From Rhodonellum psychrophilum GCM71 = DSM 17998 (GTDB lineage: Bacteria; Bacteroidota; Bacteroidia; Cytophagales; Cyclobacteriaceae), in contig NZ_KB906678.1 in NCBI RefSeq assembly GCF_000381545.1, positions 124,001-188,000 on the forward strand: a DNA stretch of 64,000 bases. The letters are read 5' to 3'. Of this stretch, positions 1-8,436 are shown in pieces (position 1 is the stretch's first letter; every line of letters starts with the position of its first letter). The notes under the pieces are model-generated. The model worked only from the letters and a program-made list of their open reading frames with translations. It searched no databases and was not told where the DNA came from. The translations under genes were made by a program, and so were the position numbers.

Positions 1-129
1 TATTTGGATATGGTGAAGGAATTTGGAAAAGAAAGAACCATCCTCGTTTGTTCCAATGATGCCAAAGAATATACTTTCTGCCAAAACCACATCAATGTTG
101 AAGAGTATAAGATCAAACAAAGTATTTGA
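1..129 (+). CDS. 3' end of an unidentified gene (partial)
   Basis: The first frame is open from the window edge to a TGA at 127-129 and gives about 42 C-terminal residues (begins YLDMVKEFGKE, ends EEYKIKQSI). The composition looks like real protein, with alternating hydrophobic and charged residues and a LVCSND stretch. The next gene's lipoprotein start lies only about 50 bp downstream on the same strand. The fragment is too short to assign a family. A glycosyltransferase C-terminus was considered but cannot be supported. Confidence 0.45.
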   Translation, partial: YLDMVKEFGKERTILVCSNDAKEYTFCQNHINVEEYKIKQSI

Positions 130-177
130 TTATTCAACCTATTGTTTAAATTTACCAGATACCAAATTTCACCCAAA

Positions 178-666
178 ATGCAAAAGTCCATCCTTGGTTT
201 ATTATTGATTGCTGTGTTAGGAATTGGAATGATTTCCTGCAAAGAAAAAAAGGATGAGCCTACCCCGAGCAAAACCACCGAACAATTGGCAATCGAAGAT
301 CTCGCAGGAACATCCTCCATTGCTTGGACGATTGCTGGGGGTGGATCCGTGGTAAGGGATGGCAGGTCAGAGACAAACATCTATCAAACCTTCGAAATCC
401 AATTTACAACAAATGCAAGCAGTAAAACCTACGCAACAGTCAACAACAACAGTCTTTTTGACAACAATGGAAACTGGACTTTTGTAGGAGATAATTTTGA
501 TAAAATCCGACTGAGCGGAAGCCAGCCAGTGGCTGGAAATGAAATATCCTTTACCCGAACGGGAAATGATTTGATTTTGAATTTCAGTATCGCTGTACCA
601 AGCGGAAGAAATTTACGCAGCAATGCCGTTGCTGGGTCGTATACATTTACCCTGAAGAGAAAATAA
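178..666 (+). CDS. small lipoprotein, possibly lipocalin-like
   Basis: A 162-residue protein exported to the envelope and probably lipid-anchored. The start at 178 is chosen because it gives a classic lipoprotein signal: MQK, a hydrophobic stretch, then a lipobox ending MISC at about residue 22, followed by a charged linker KEKKDE. The upstream ATG at 142 would add a non-signal extension. The mature part is rich in Thr, Ser, Asn and short beta-type segments (NGNWTF, KIRLSG, NDLILNFS, SYTFTLKRK). This suggests a small beta-sandwich or lipocalin-like barrel of the kind common in Bacteroidota (DUF5004-like), but the family is not certain. Role unknown. Confidence 0.7.
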   Translation: MQKSILGLLLIAVLGIGMISCKEKKDEPTPSKTTEQLAIEDLAGTSSIAWTIAGGGSVVRDGRSETNIYQTFEIQFTTNASSKTYATVNNNSLFDNNGNWTFVGDNFDKIRLSGSQPVAGNEISFTRTGNDLILNFSIAVPSGRNLRSNAVAGSYTFTLKRK

Positions 667-836
667 AAGACATTTTGATCATCCGCGATTGTGCCAGTAA
701 AATCAATTTTTTAATAAAAGGGATGGAAGCCGGAAGCCGGAAGAAACCTCTAATTAAGGTTTCTGCAAAGGATCATCTGAATTTCAGCATCTACCGGTAG
801 TATTGCGGATATGCAGAAAAGACAATATATCGAAAT

Positions 837-866
837 AAAAAAAAGGAGCTGATGGCTCCTTTTTTT
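837..866 (-). terminator. bidirectional rho-independent terminator
   Basis: A GGAGC/GCTCC stem (845-849 and 855-859) with a 5-base loop is flanked by eight A on the left and seven T on the right, so it can work on either strand. It overlaps the mutS2 stop codon (865-867) and most likely ends the minus-strand mutS2 transcript. It could also stop read-through from the lipoprotein gene. Confidence 0.75.
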
Positions 867-3249
867 ATTTCATCTGTACCACTGTGACCCCTGCACCTCC
901 CCTGTCGGCATGTTCATCGTCCATCCTACTGACTTGATTCATATTGCGCAATAGATTGCGCGTAATGTCCTTGAGCACGCCATTGCCCTTCCCATGGACT
1001 ATTCTGAGTTCTTTCATCCCCAGCATGTATCCTTCATCAATGAAAGTCTGGATGATGGGGAGTATTTCCTCCACTCTTTTCCCACGGATATCCAAATTGG
1101 TGGAATACGCCATCATCTTTTCGTTGGTATCATAGCCAATTCGCTTCGAATAAGCTTTCTTCTCCTTTTTAACCTCCGCGTGCGAAATTTTCTCTAAACG
1201 GCTCAACTTTACGTTTGACTTCAATTCCCCAATGCTGATTTCCACCTCCTTGTTTTTCAGTGCCAAAACTTCCGCCACGGCGCCGTTGTCCTTTAGCCTA
1301 ACAAAATCACCAACATTGATTTCTCCGCCTATCACCTTGATCTCGGGCGTAAGCACCACGGTTTTTTCAGGTTTGATTTTGACTTTCAGTTCCTCCAGCT
1401 CAAGCCTGGCCTTTTTGGTTGCTTCCTTGTCCGCTTTGTTTTCCTTGATGGTTCGGATGGTCGCCTCGATCTGTTTGTTGACATCATCCAAGAGTGCCTT
1501 GGCTTCGGCTTTCGCTTCTTGGATATATTGCTTTTTATTGGTCTCGATAGTTTCCTTCAGCTGATGGTACTCTTTCATCCGCTGCTGGAGCAGTCTTTCC
1601 TTTTTCTCGTTTTCGATGACCAACTGTTCGTACTTGGTCTTTTCATTTTCAAGTTTGTTGAGCATTTTGTCATACCGCACCCTTTCTTCTCCAATATTTT
1701 CCTTGGCATAGGCAATGATATCTTTGGAGATTCCGATTTTGGAAGCAATTTCCAAGGCAAAGGAACTGCCCGGTTTGCCAATGTCGAGTTGATAGAGCGG
1801 CTCCAATTTATCCACATCGTAACGCATCGCGCCATTGACCAAACCCTGGTTTTTTGAGGCGATTTCCTTGAGATTCCCATAGTGGGTGGTCACGATACCA
1901 TAAGCCCCCAATTTATTCAAAGCCAACAGAATTGCTTCCGCGATGGCCCCACCGAAAAGCGGCTCGGTACCGGTACCAAATTCATCGATGAAGAAAATCG
2001 TTTTTTTATCGGCAAACTGAGTGAAATACTTCATGCTCATCAAATGAGAACTGTAGGTACTCAGGTCATTCTCGATGTTTTGTTCATCTCCAATATCAAT
2101 GAAGAAATTATCGAACAAGGTGCATTTGGAATGCGGATCAACGGGGATCAATAGGCCACACTGCAGCATGAATTGGATGATGGAAACGGTCTTGAGCGTC
2201 ACTGACTTCCCTCCCGCATTTGGCCCCGAAATCACCAGCAAACGTCTGTTGTGATCCAGTTGAACATTCAATGGAACAATTTTTTTTTCCTGCTCTTTCA
2301 GCGCAAACTCCAAGAGTGGGTGCCTTGCATTGTACCAATCGATCAGCTTGGCCTTTTCCAAAATAGGCCTGTGTGAATCGGTTTTAATGGCGAATTTTGC
2401 TTTGGCACGGATAAAATCCACCATTCCCAAGAAATAAAAAGCCCTTCTCAATTCCGGAATGAAAGGCCTGAGCGTATCTGTGAGCGCCATGAGGATCCTT
2501 TGGATCTCCCGCTTTTCCATGTATTCCAAGTCCTTGAGCTCATTGTTGATGTCGAGCACTTCGGCCGGTTCCATATAGACAGTTTGTCCGGTGGCGGATT
2601 CATCATGGATAAAACCCTTGATTTTCCTTTTGCTCTCGGCCAATACCGGGATCACCATTCTGCCGCCCCTGATGGTGACGGAGGCGTCTTCAGGCGTGTA
2701 TCCTTTGGACCGTGCATCCCTAAAGATGCTGTCCAATACTTTTCTTAAACGACTCTCCTCGTAAATGATCTGTGCCCTGATCAGGGACAATTCCTTGGAA
2801 GCATTGTTCCTGATTTTCCCCTTTTCGTCAATGATACGCTCAATGGCTTTTAAAAGCGTTTGATCCATATTGACCAAGCCAAGAAGCTGAAAGAGGTTTG
2901 GGTACTCCTCCGCATGCTTGTTGAAAAAGTCCATGCATCCTTTTAGGGTGAAAAGGGAAAGTTTAATCTCATGGAATTCATCTTCGTACAGGAAAGTCCC
3001 CTCAATCTTGGCTTTTTCCAAATAGGGATAAACATCTGTATAGTTGGAGGAAGGGAAAGCTTCTCCCGACAGGAGTATTTTTTTGAATTCTTGGGTTTGA
3101 TCGAGCAGCTTGGTGACCAAGTTGAAATCCTTGGAGAAATTCATCTTGTCGACAAAACCCCTTCCCAAAGAACTGGTACAATCGTTTTTGATCAGCTCTT
3201 TTATTTTCGAAAAATTAATCTTCTCTTCTAAGTTATTCGGGTAAAGCAT
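865..3249 (-). CDS. mutS2: endonuclease MutS2
   Basis: A 794-residue MutS2-type ATPase and nuclease, associated in characterised members with suppression of recombination or rescue of collided ribosomes. It has the MutS core and lever region, then the ABC-type ATPase with Walker A GPNAGGKS near residue 340 and Walker B FFIDEFGTGTEP near residue 420. A long charged coiled coil follows (about 515-640). The C-terminal Smr nuclease domain carries LDIRGKR and HGKGNGVL, close to the usual LDLRG and HGKGTGxLR motifs. Length is normal for the family. The start codon overlaps the upstream DUF4296 gene by 17 bp, so the two are probably co-transcribed. Assignment is secure; which cellular role dominates here is not visible. 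Confidence 0.96.
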   Translation of the reverse strand: MLYPNNLEEKINFSKIKELIKNDCTSSLGRGFVDKMNFSKDFNLVTKLLDQTQEFKKILLSGEAFPSSNYTDVYPYLEKAKIEGTFLYEDEFHEIKLSLFTLKGCMDFFNKHAEEYPNLFQLLGLVNMDQTLLKAIERIIDEKGKIRNNASKELSLIRAQIIYEESRLRKVLDSIFRDARSKGYTPEDASVTIRGGRMVIPVLAESKRKIKGFIHDESATGQTVYMEPAEVLDINNELKDLEYMEKREIQRILMALTDTLRPFIPELRRAFYFLGMVDFIRAKAKFAIKTDSHRPILEKAKLIDWYNARHPLLEFALKEQEKKIVPLNVQLDHNRRLLVISGPNAGGKSVTLKTVSIIQFMLQCGLLIPVDPHSKCTLFDNFFIDIGDEQNIENDLSTYSSHLMSMKYFTQFADKKTIFFIDEFGTGTEPLFGGAIAEAILLALNKLGAYGIVTTHYGNLKEIASKNQGLVNGAMRYDVDKLEPLYQLDIGKPGSSFALEIASKIGISKDIIAYAKENIGEERVRYDKMLNKLENEKTKYEQLVIENEKKERLLQQRMKEYHQLKETIETNKKQYIQEAKAEAKALLDDVNKQIEATIRTIKENKADKEATKKARLELEELKVKIKPEKTVVLTPEIKVIGGEINVGDFVRLKDNGAVAEVLALKNKEVEISIGELKSNVKLSRLEKISHAEVKKEKKAYSKRIGYDTNEKMMAYSTNLDIRGKRVEEILPIIQTFIDEGYMLGMKELRIVHGKGNGVLKDITRNLLRNMNQVSRMDDEHADRGGAGVTVVQMK

Positions 3250-3595
3250 CGCTCGATTTTAGATTTCCTACTTTTTCGTAAACGTTCAAGGAATCAATGG
3301 TCCTTGCATACAATCTGTCCATAATTGCAGGATCCCTCATATAGTATTCCAAACTTTGTGTGAAAACACTATCCGGGACCTGATGTTTGGAAAAAACTTC
3401 GGTTTCCAAATATGGGTAGAGCTTTCTGGAGGAATCATAAGGAATGGGGAAAGTACTCACGAGCCCTTCGGCCAAATGGATATCGATCATGATTTCGACC
3501 ATTTTATCCTCCCCCAAGATTCCTACGGGTGGTCGGTTTTTTCCACAACCGACGAGAAAGAAGATGCATATGAATATGATTTTGAGATTTTTCAC
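3233..3595 (-). CDS. DUF4296 lipoprotein
   Basis: A 120-residue putative lipoprotein. MKNLKIIFICIFFLVGC is a short signal with the lipobox Cys at residue 17. The mature part contains the pattern typical of the DUF4296 family of Bacteroidota (DKMVEIMIDIHLAEG, followed by a VFSKHQVPDSVF-type helix), a small helical periplasmic protein of unknown function. Its 3' end overlaps mutS2 by 17 bp. No functional link between the two is known to me, so this is probably simple operon packing. Confidence 0.85.
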   Translation of the reverse strand: MKNLKIIFICIFFLVGCGKNRPPVGILGEDKMVEIMIDIHLAEGLVSTFPIPYDSSRKLYPYLETEVFSKHQVPDSVFTQSLEYYMRDPAIMDRLYARTIDSLNVYEKVGNLKSSDALPE

Positions 3596-3699
3596 GTTCC
3601 AAAATTAGCCAATTCCGTGAAATAAAAGACAAGCCTTCACCATTACTCTTTTTATTATTCGACCTATCCTGCTAAATTACGCATCCGAAAACCAAACCA

Positions 3700-4578
3700 A
3701 TGAATCAACTCCTCAAAAAACTGCGAAAATACGAAATCATGATCCGAAAGGTGGCCAATAATCACCTTCAGGGAGATTACCAATCCATTTTTAAGGGCGC
3801 AGGTTTGGAATTCGATGATTTGAGACCCTACCAATATGGGGATGATGTGAGGACAATTGAGTGGAAAGTATCCGCAAAAGGCCACGGCACATTTGTAAAA
3901 ACCTTCAAGGAAGACAAGGACCAATCGGTCTATTTTTTACTGGATATCAGTGGTTCACAAAACATTGGGGAAGACGGAAGGAAGAAGATTGACTTGGGAA
4001 AGGAAATTGCGGGAGTGTTGACTTTGGCTGCCATTTTTGAAGGAAGCCAAGTGGGCCTCATTTCTTATTCTGATCAGAAAGAAAATATTTTGCTCCCCGG
4101 AAAAGGTCCAAAACAAGGTGTGAAGATGATCCAGGGAATATTTAACCACCAAAACAAATCCCTTAAAACCAACCTCAAAGAAATGTTTACCTTTGGTCTC
4201 AACCTGATCAAAAAGAGAAGCATCATCATCGTCATTTCCGATTTCATTGATGAGGGATACGAGCGCCCTTTCAAGGCCTTAGCCGAAAAACACGATTTGG
4301 TGGCCATCCAATTGACCGATCCCAGGGAATCGCTGCTCCCTTCTTTGGGGATTATCCCCGTCTATGACAAAGAGGAAGGCCGGACCACTTGGGTCAACAC
4401 TGCATTTGGAGGTTTCTCCAAAAAAATATCCCAGACCTTTACCACGGAAAGGGAACATTTAAAAGAACTTTGCAAAAAGAACCAGATCAACTATCTCGCC
4501 ATCGACACCCAGCAGGATATCGTCGGTCCTTTGATAGAAATGTTCAAGTACCGTAACAAATCGATGAAACGTGGCTAA
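3700..4578 (+). CDS. DUF58 domain protein of a Bat-type operon
   Basis: A 292-residue cytoplasmic DUF58 protein. The family hallmarks are present: a GAGLEFDDLRPYQYGDDVRTIEWK block at about residues 31-54, followed by a VWA-like region starting VYFLLDISGSQ, in which DISGS is a metal-ion-dependent adhesion type motif. DUF58 proteins normally sit beside a MoxR AAA+ ATPase and von Willebrand A proteins and act as assembly or stress factors; the mechanism is largely unknown. Here the gene starts a three-gene run with 8-bp and 14-bp overlaps. No MoxR gene lies directly upstream, where the strand changes. Confidence 0.9.
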   Translation: MNQLLKKLRKYEIMIRKVANNHLQGDYQSIFKGAGLEFDDLRPYQYGDDVRTIEWKVSAKGHGTFVKTFKEDKDQSVYFLLDISGSQNIGEDGRKKIDLGKEIAGVLTLAAIFEGSQVGLISYSDQKENILLPGKGPKQGVKMIQGIFNHQNKSLKTNLKEMFTFGLNLIKKRSIIIVISDFIDEGYERPFKALAEKHDLVAIQLTDPRESLLPSLGIIPVYDKEEGRTTWVNTAFGGFSKKISQTFTTEREHLKELCKKNQINYLAIDTQQDIVGPLIEMFKYRNKSMKRG

Positions 4579-5470
4579 GCTCCAATTTATAATAATAAGT
4601 TTCGCATTTCTTCTGATTTCCAATTTGGCTCCTGCACAGGAATTGAAAGTGGAAGGCTATTTTATGCAGGATTCTGCAAAACTCGGCGAGCGTGTGGCCT
4701 ATGTCCTCAAAGCTTCCTACAGCCAACAAACAAATTTGATATTTCCCGACTCTACTTTTGATTTCGGCTCCATGGCCTTTTTGGAGAAGAAAACATACAT
4801 TTCACACACCAAAAACAATGTCACAGTAGACAGCGCCGTGTATTTTGTTTCCAACTTCTCGTTGGACCCGATCAGAAAATTTTCCCTGCCTGTCTTTGAA
4901 GTCCTTAAATATGACAGCGTAGCCCACTATCCAGAAGAAGCAGGACTTGCTTTGAAACTCATGATTGCTCCTTTGCCTGAACAATTGGCATTTCAGGACA
5001 ACAATGTGTATCAACCTATCGCTACTGATTTCAACTATCCAGTTTTATTTCTGATTTTGGCCATCGTGCTAGCTTTGGCTATCGTCTCTTTGTTGTTTTT
5101 GAGAAAACCGATCCGGAGACAATGGGTCATTTGGATGGAGAAAAGAAAGTACAAACGTTTCCTTAAAAGATGGGAAAACGCGGAAAAATCGTTTGCTTCC
5201 CATTCCGACATGAGCCATGCGGATGAACTCTTGAGTCTTTGGAAAACCTATATGGAACATCTGAAAAACAAGCCTTTCAGAGAATGGACAACTGTAGAAA
5301 TTTCTGATTTCTTGGAAAATAAAGAAATCATCAAAGATTTCAGGGAAATAGAAATGATCATCTATGCAGGAAAAGGCGGCCAAAACATAGAGGAAGCCTG
5401 CAAAAACCTAAAGGGGATCTGTACCCAAACCTACCAACAAAAAATAGTGGAACGCGATGAGAGGAAGTGA
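4571..5470 (+). CDS. BatD-like membrane-anchored periplasmic protein
   Basis: A 299-residue protein with a signal peptide (MAKLQFIIISFAFLL, ending near APAQ), a beta-rich periplasmic part of about 130 residues, one membrane span (VLFLILAIVLALAIVSLLF, near residues 157-176) and a basic cytoplasmic tail rich in helix. This layout and the position between DUF58 and a VWA protein fit the short BatD-like protein of Bacteroidota Bat operons. The start is GTG at 4571, overlapping the DUF58 gene by 8 bp, which supports translational coupling. No catalytic motif is visible. It probably serves as scaffold or adaptor in the Bat complex (inference from context). Confidence 0.75.
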   Translation: MAKLQFIIISFAFLLISNLAPAQELKVEGYFMQDSAKLGERVAYVLKASYSQQTNLIFPDSTFDFGSMAFLEKKTYISHTKNNVTVDSAVYFVSNFSLDPIRKFSLPVFEVLKYDSVAHYPEEAGLALKLMIAPLPEQLAFQDNNVYQPIATDFNYPVLFLILAIVLALAIVSLLFLRKPIRRQWVIWMEKRKYKRFLKRWENAEKSFASHSDMSHADELLSLWKTYMEHLKNKPFREWTTVEISDFLENKEIIKDFREIEMIIYAGKGGQNIEEACKNLKGICTQTYQQKIVERDERK

Positions 5471-6503
5471 TATTCTAGATTTTTTTTCTTTGTATTGGTT
5501 CCTTCCTGAAACTTTGAAATCCTTTGATTGGGAAAATTTATGGGCGCTCCATTTGCTGTGGGCAGTCCCATTGCTCTTGGTACTCCGGAAATTCATCAAA
5601 TTCCTTAAGAACCCAGTTCTGGAACTTTCACTTCCCGGAAGTGTGTCTCAAAACAATCCTTGGACTTACCTCCGCCTGATCCCAACCTTATTTTTCATAC
5701 TCTCGCTTTGGATGGTGGTCATCGCTCTGGCAAGGCCACAGCGCACCAACGAAAAAGTGGAGCAATACACGGAGGGAATAGATATCATGATTGTGTTGGA
5801 TATTTCAGAGTCCATGGACCTTCAGGATTTCAAACCAAATCGCTTGGAGGCCGCCAAGGAAACGGCCATTCAATTTATCAACGGGCGATTTGGAGATAGA
5901 ATCGGCATGGTGATTTTTTCGGGAGAAGCCTATTCGTTGGCTCCTTTGACGACAGATTACGCCCTGCTCACTGATCTGATCAAGGAAGTCTCTTTCAACA
6001 TGATGGATGCCAAGGGTACTGCCATCGGAAGTGCGATTGCCGCTGGCACCAACAGAATGCGGGAATCGGAATCCAAATCAAAGGTAATGATCCTTCTCAG
6101 TGATGGGGAAAACAATGCCGGGAACGTGGACCCTATTTTCGCAGCTGATCTGGCAGCGGCAATGGACATCAAAATCTACACCATTGCGGTCGGTAAAGAC
6201 GGTATGGTGCCTTATGGAGTTGATTTCTTTGGAAGAACGCAGATGATCGAGAGTTATCTCGATGAGACCACCCTCCGTGAGATTTCAAAAATCGGAAAAG
6301 GTGACTTCTTCAGGGCATCGGATGACGATGCTTTGGACCAGATTTTTTCGCAAATCAACAATCTGGAGAAAGCAGAAATCATAGAATCCCGATACAAGGA
6401 AACAGTGGACTATTACCGCTCGTACCTCTTTTGGGGATTGTTGTTTTTCTTTGTTTGGATGACCTTAAAAAGCAGTTTTCTGAACAATTTCCTGTTGGAT
6501 TAA
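5457..6503 (+). CDS. batA: VWA domain membrane protein BatA
   Basis: A 348-residue inner-membrane protein. Two hydrophobic segments near the N-terminus (about 28-44 and 70-92) precede a von Willebrand A domain (about 105-310), and a final membrane span follows (LFWGLLFFFVWM). The MIDAS site is intact: D115-I-S117-E-S119, a KGTAIG threonine loop and LSDGEN aspartate. BatA proteins belong to MoxR/Bat systems linked to aerotolerance in Bacteroides. The start overlaps the BatD-like gene by 14 bp. The operon ends here: batB, batC and the large batD do not follow, since the next gene (alkB) is on the other strand. Confidence 0.92.
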   Translation: MRGSDILDFFSLYWFLPETLKSFDWENLWALHLLWAVPLLLVLRKFIKFLKNPVLELSLPGSVSQNNPWTYLRLIPTLFFILSLWMVVIALARPQRTNEKVEQYTEGIDIMIVLDISESMDLQDFKPNRLEAAKETAIQFINGRFGDRIGMVIFSGEAYSLAPLTTDYALLTDLIKEVSFNMMDAKGTAIGSAIAAGTNRMRESESKSKVMILLSDGENNAGNVDPIFAADLAAAMDIKIYTIAVGKDGMVPYGVDFFGRTQMIESYLDETTLREISKIGKGDFFRASDDDALDQIFSQINNLEKAEIIESRYKETVDYYRSYLFWGLLFFFVWMTLKSSFLNNFLLD

Positions 6504-6510
6504 AAAAAAA

Positions 6511-7590
6511 TCAAACCCCAATTTTCTCCTTCCAATCCACCAAGCGTCTGTCCATTACTCTGAACCATAATGGAGGAAACAAGGCCAAGATGATCATTGC
6601 GGAATAGCCACTGGGCAATTGGGGGCTTTCCTCGTAATGATTGAGAATCTGATAGGGTTTATAAGCATTGGCATGGTGGTCGGAGTGCCGCTGCAGCTGA
6701 AACAACAGGAAATTGCTCACGACATGGCTTGCGTTCCAGGAATGCAAGGCCGTTACTCTTTCATAGCGACCATTTTCCAGGATTTTTCTTTCCATCCCAT
6801 AGTGCTCGATATAGTTGACCAACTCCAGCAGGCTGAATGCAAAAAAGCTCTGGGCAAAGAAAAATACTGGAATTTCCCACAGCAACCTTTCTTGCCAAAC
6901 CGAAAACCCAAGGGTAAAAATCCCTACGAAAAGAACAGGCAGAAGTACAAACTGGAACATTTGGTTTTGTGCAGACCAAACGGACAAATTCTTTTTGGAC
7001 AAACGCTCCTTCTCCAGTTGAATGGCGCTGCGAAAGCCATCAATGACCGACCTGCCCCAAAAGCGATAGAAGCTTTCCCCAAACCTGCTGGTTGCGGGGT
7101 CAGCAGGCGTGGCCACCCGGACATGATGTCCACGATTGTGCTCGACGATAAAGTGCATGTAACAAACGGTCATCAGAAGAATTTTTGCATAGAATTGCTG
7201 CAAAGGGTCTTGCTTGTGGCCGAGTTCATGGGCGACGGTAATCCCCACTCCACCGGTCACCAAGGCCATTCCAGTGACAAAGGCAATCCACCTCCCCAAT
7301 GACATCGGAATTTGGGAAACGACATAAAATCCCCAGACCAATATCCCCACTTGAACAAAGACCCAGAAATAGGTAACCAATCTGTAAAACCGTGCTTTGG
7401 AAGCTGGAGAAATTTCGTTTGCAGGAAGGTTTGCTTTGTCTTTGCTGATCAAAAAATCCATCAGGGGTACGACCACAAAAACAAAGACATGGATCAGAAG
7501 CAGATTCAATCCCCCCAAATAAAATCCCGCAACCAGTAGGATAGGCAGTATAAATGCGCTGTAAAAACCGATTTTTTTAAATTGCTTCAT
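6511..7590 (-). CDS. alkB: AlkB-type alkane 1-monooxygenase (integral-membrane di-iron hydroxylase)
   Basis: A 359-residue multi-span membrane protein with the full set of AlkB histidine boxes: HELGHK at 121-126, EHNRGHH at 150-156, NYIEHYG at 259-265 and RHSDHHA at 301-307 followed by YQILNHYEESPQLPSGY. These ligate the di-iron centre that inserts oxygen at the terminal carbon of alkanes, or of related alkyl chains, using rubredoxin electrons. About six membrane segments surround them. The gene stands alone: no rubredoxin, rubredoxin reductase or regulator is adjacent. Growth on alkanes cannot be concluded; the natural substrate may be another alkyl chain. It converges on batA with a 7-bp gap. 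Confidence 0.92.
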   Translation of the reverse strand: MKQFKKIGFYSAFILPILLVAGFYLGGLNLLLIHVFVFVVVPLMDFLISKDKANLPANEISPASKARFYRLVTYFWVFVQVGILVWGFYVVSQIPMSLGRWIAFVTGMALVTGGVGITVAHELGHKQDPLQQFYAKILLMTVCYMHFIVEHNRGHHVRVATPADPATSRFGESFYRFWGRSVIDGFRSAIQLEKERLSKKNLSVWSAQNQMFQFVLLPVLFVGIFTLGFSVWQERLLWEIPVFFFAQSFFAFSLLELVNYIEHYGMERKILENGRYERVTALHSWNASHVVSNFLLFQLQRHSDHHANAYKPYQILNHYEESPQLPSGYSAMIILALFPPLWFRVMDRRLVDWKEKIGV

Positions 7591-7642
7591 ATCAGCAATT
7601 TAGAATTTCAGATCGAAAAATAAAACAATGGCAAAAGAAAAT

Positions 7643-8272
7643 CTATTCTGAGAAAACATCTTTGGTCAGGTCCTCAAAAATCACATAGGTAACATAGAAA
7701 GTCATAGGGACAGTAACCAATAATCCCATCCCAAAAAGCAACAATCCGAGAAAATTCATGACAATCAGGATCAAGGTCAGCAAAAAGAATTTCCACCACC
7801 TCACGGTAATCAGCTTTCTGCTGGCCTCCAAGGCATTCCAGAAATCAAACCCACCAAATATTGCCATCAATACAGCAAAGCTATAAGCCACCATAAGATA
7901 TATTCCCGGGATCACCAACAACACAATGCCAAAAAACGTCAGGATCTGACCGATCAGCCAAATGGAAACCACCGGCAAGAAAAACATAAATCCCCTGAAA
8001 AAATCAGGATAGATCACGGGCTGGTTTTGATTGATTTTATTGGCGGCCAAATAGAATCCTGAAAAGAATGGGGGCGCCAACAGAATACTGTACAACAAGG
8101 TAAAGTCCTTCAAATACACCACAAAAAGGAGCTGAATGGAAAGGATGAGCAAAGTATAGGAAATACTCAATACGGGCTGCGCCAGAAACAATTGCCATGC
8201 TTTTTCAAATGCCTCTTTGATGTCAAAATCGTAGCCTTTTGCAATCAGAACGTCAAGTTTCTCTTTACTCAT
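7643..8272 (-). CDS. multi-span membrane protein of unknown function
   Basis: A 209-residue protein. An amphipathic N-terminal part (KGYDFDIKEAFEKAWQLF) is followed by about five or six membrane segments, with a glycine/proline-rich segment LVIPGIYLMVAYSF. A WNALEASRKLITVRWWKFF stretch sits between spans. The pattern resembles small integral-membrane families such as DUF975 or glycerophosphodiesterase membrane-domain proteins, but I cannot name the family with confidence. It lies 52 bp upstream of alkB on the same strand and could be co-transcribed. A terminator just upstream of its start separates it from the cysteine synthase gene. Confidence 0.8.
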   Translation of the reverse strand: MSKEKLDVLIAKGYDFDIKEAFEKAWQLFLAQPVLSISYTLLILSIQLLFVVYLKDFTLLYSILLAPPFFSGFYLAANKINQNQPVIYPDFFRGFMFFLPVVSIWLIGQILTFFGIVLLVIPGIYLMVAYSFAVLMAIFGGFDFWNALEASRKLITVRWWKFFLLTLILIVMNFLGLLLFGMGLLVTVPMTFYVTYVIFEDLTKDVFSE

Positions 8273-8289
8273 AATTCAGTTTGTTTCAC

Positions 8290-8350
8290 AAAAAAACGCC
8301 GAGGATAGTCAAGTTATAGTCAATACTACAAACCAATTATCCTCGGCGTT
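8290..8350 (-). terminator. rho-independent terminator downstream of the cysteine synthase gene
   Basis: A perfect 13-bp inverted repeat (8295-8307 and 8338-8350, arms AACGCCGAGGATA) encloses a 30-base loop. On the minus strand the second arm runs into seven T (A at 8290-8296). It lies between the stop of the 8437-9804 gene and the start of the next minus-strand gene. The loop is unusually long for a simple terminator. Confidence 0.7.
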
Positions 8351-8436
8351 CACATTTCAGATCGTTTACTAAAAACACTTGGGGTTAAATTCTATAGGAA
8401 AAGACTTTGCCCATCTATTTTTCGCTATTTGATTTT

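Noticed and set aside
742-764. Hairpin AGAAACCT...AGGTTTCT after the first lipoprotein gene
   Set aside because: Stem of 8 bp with no T-tract. A termination or regulatory role is possible but not supported enough to list as a feature.
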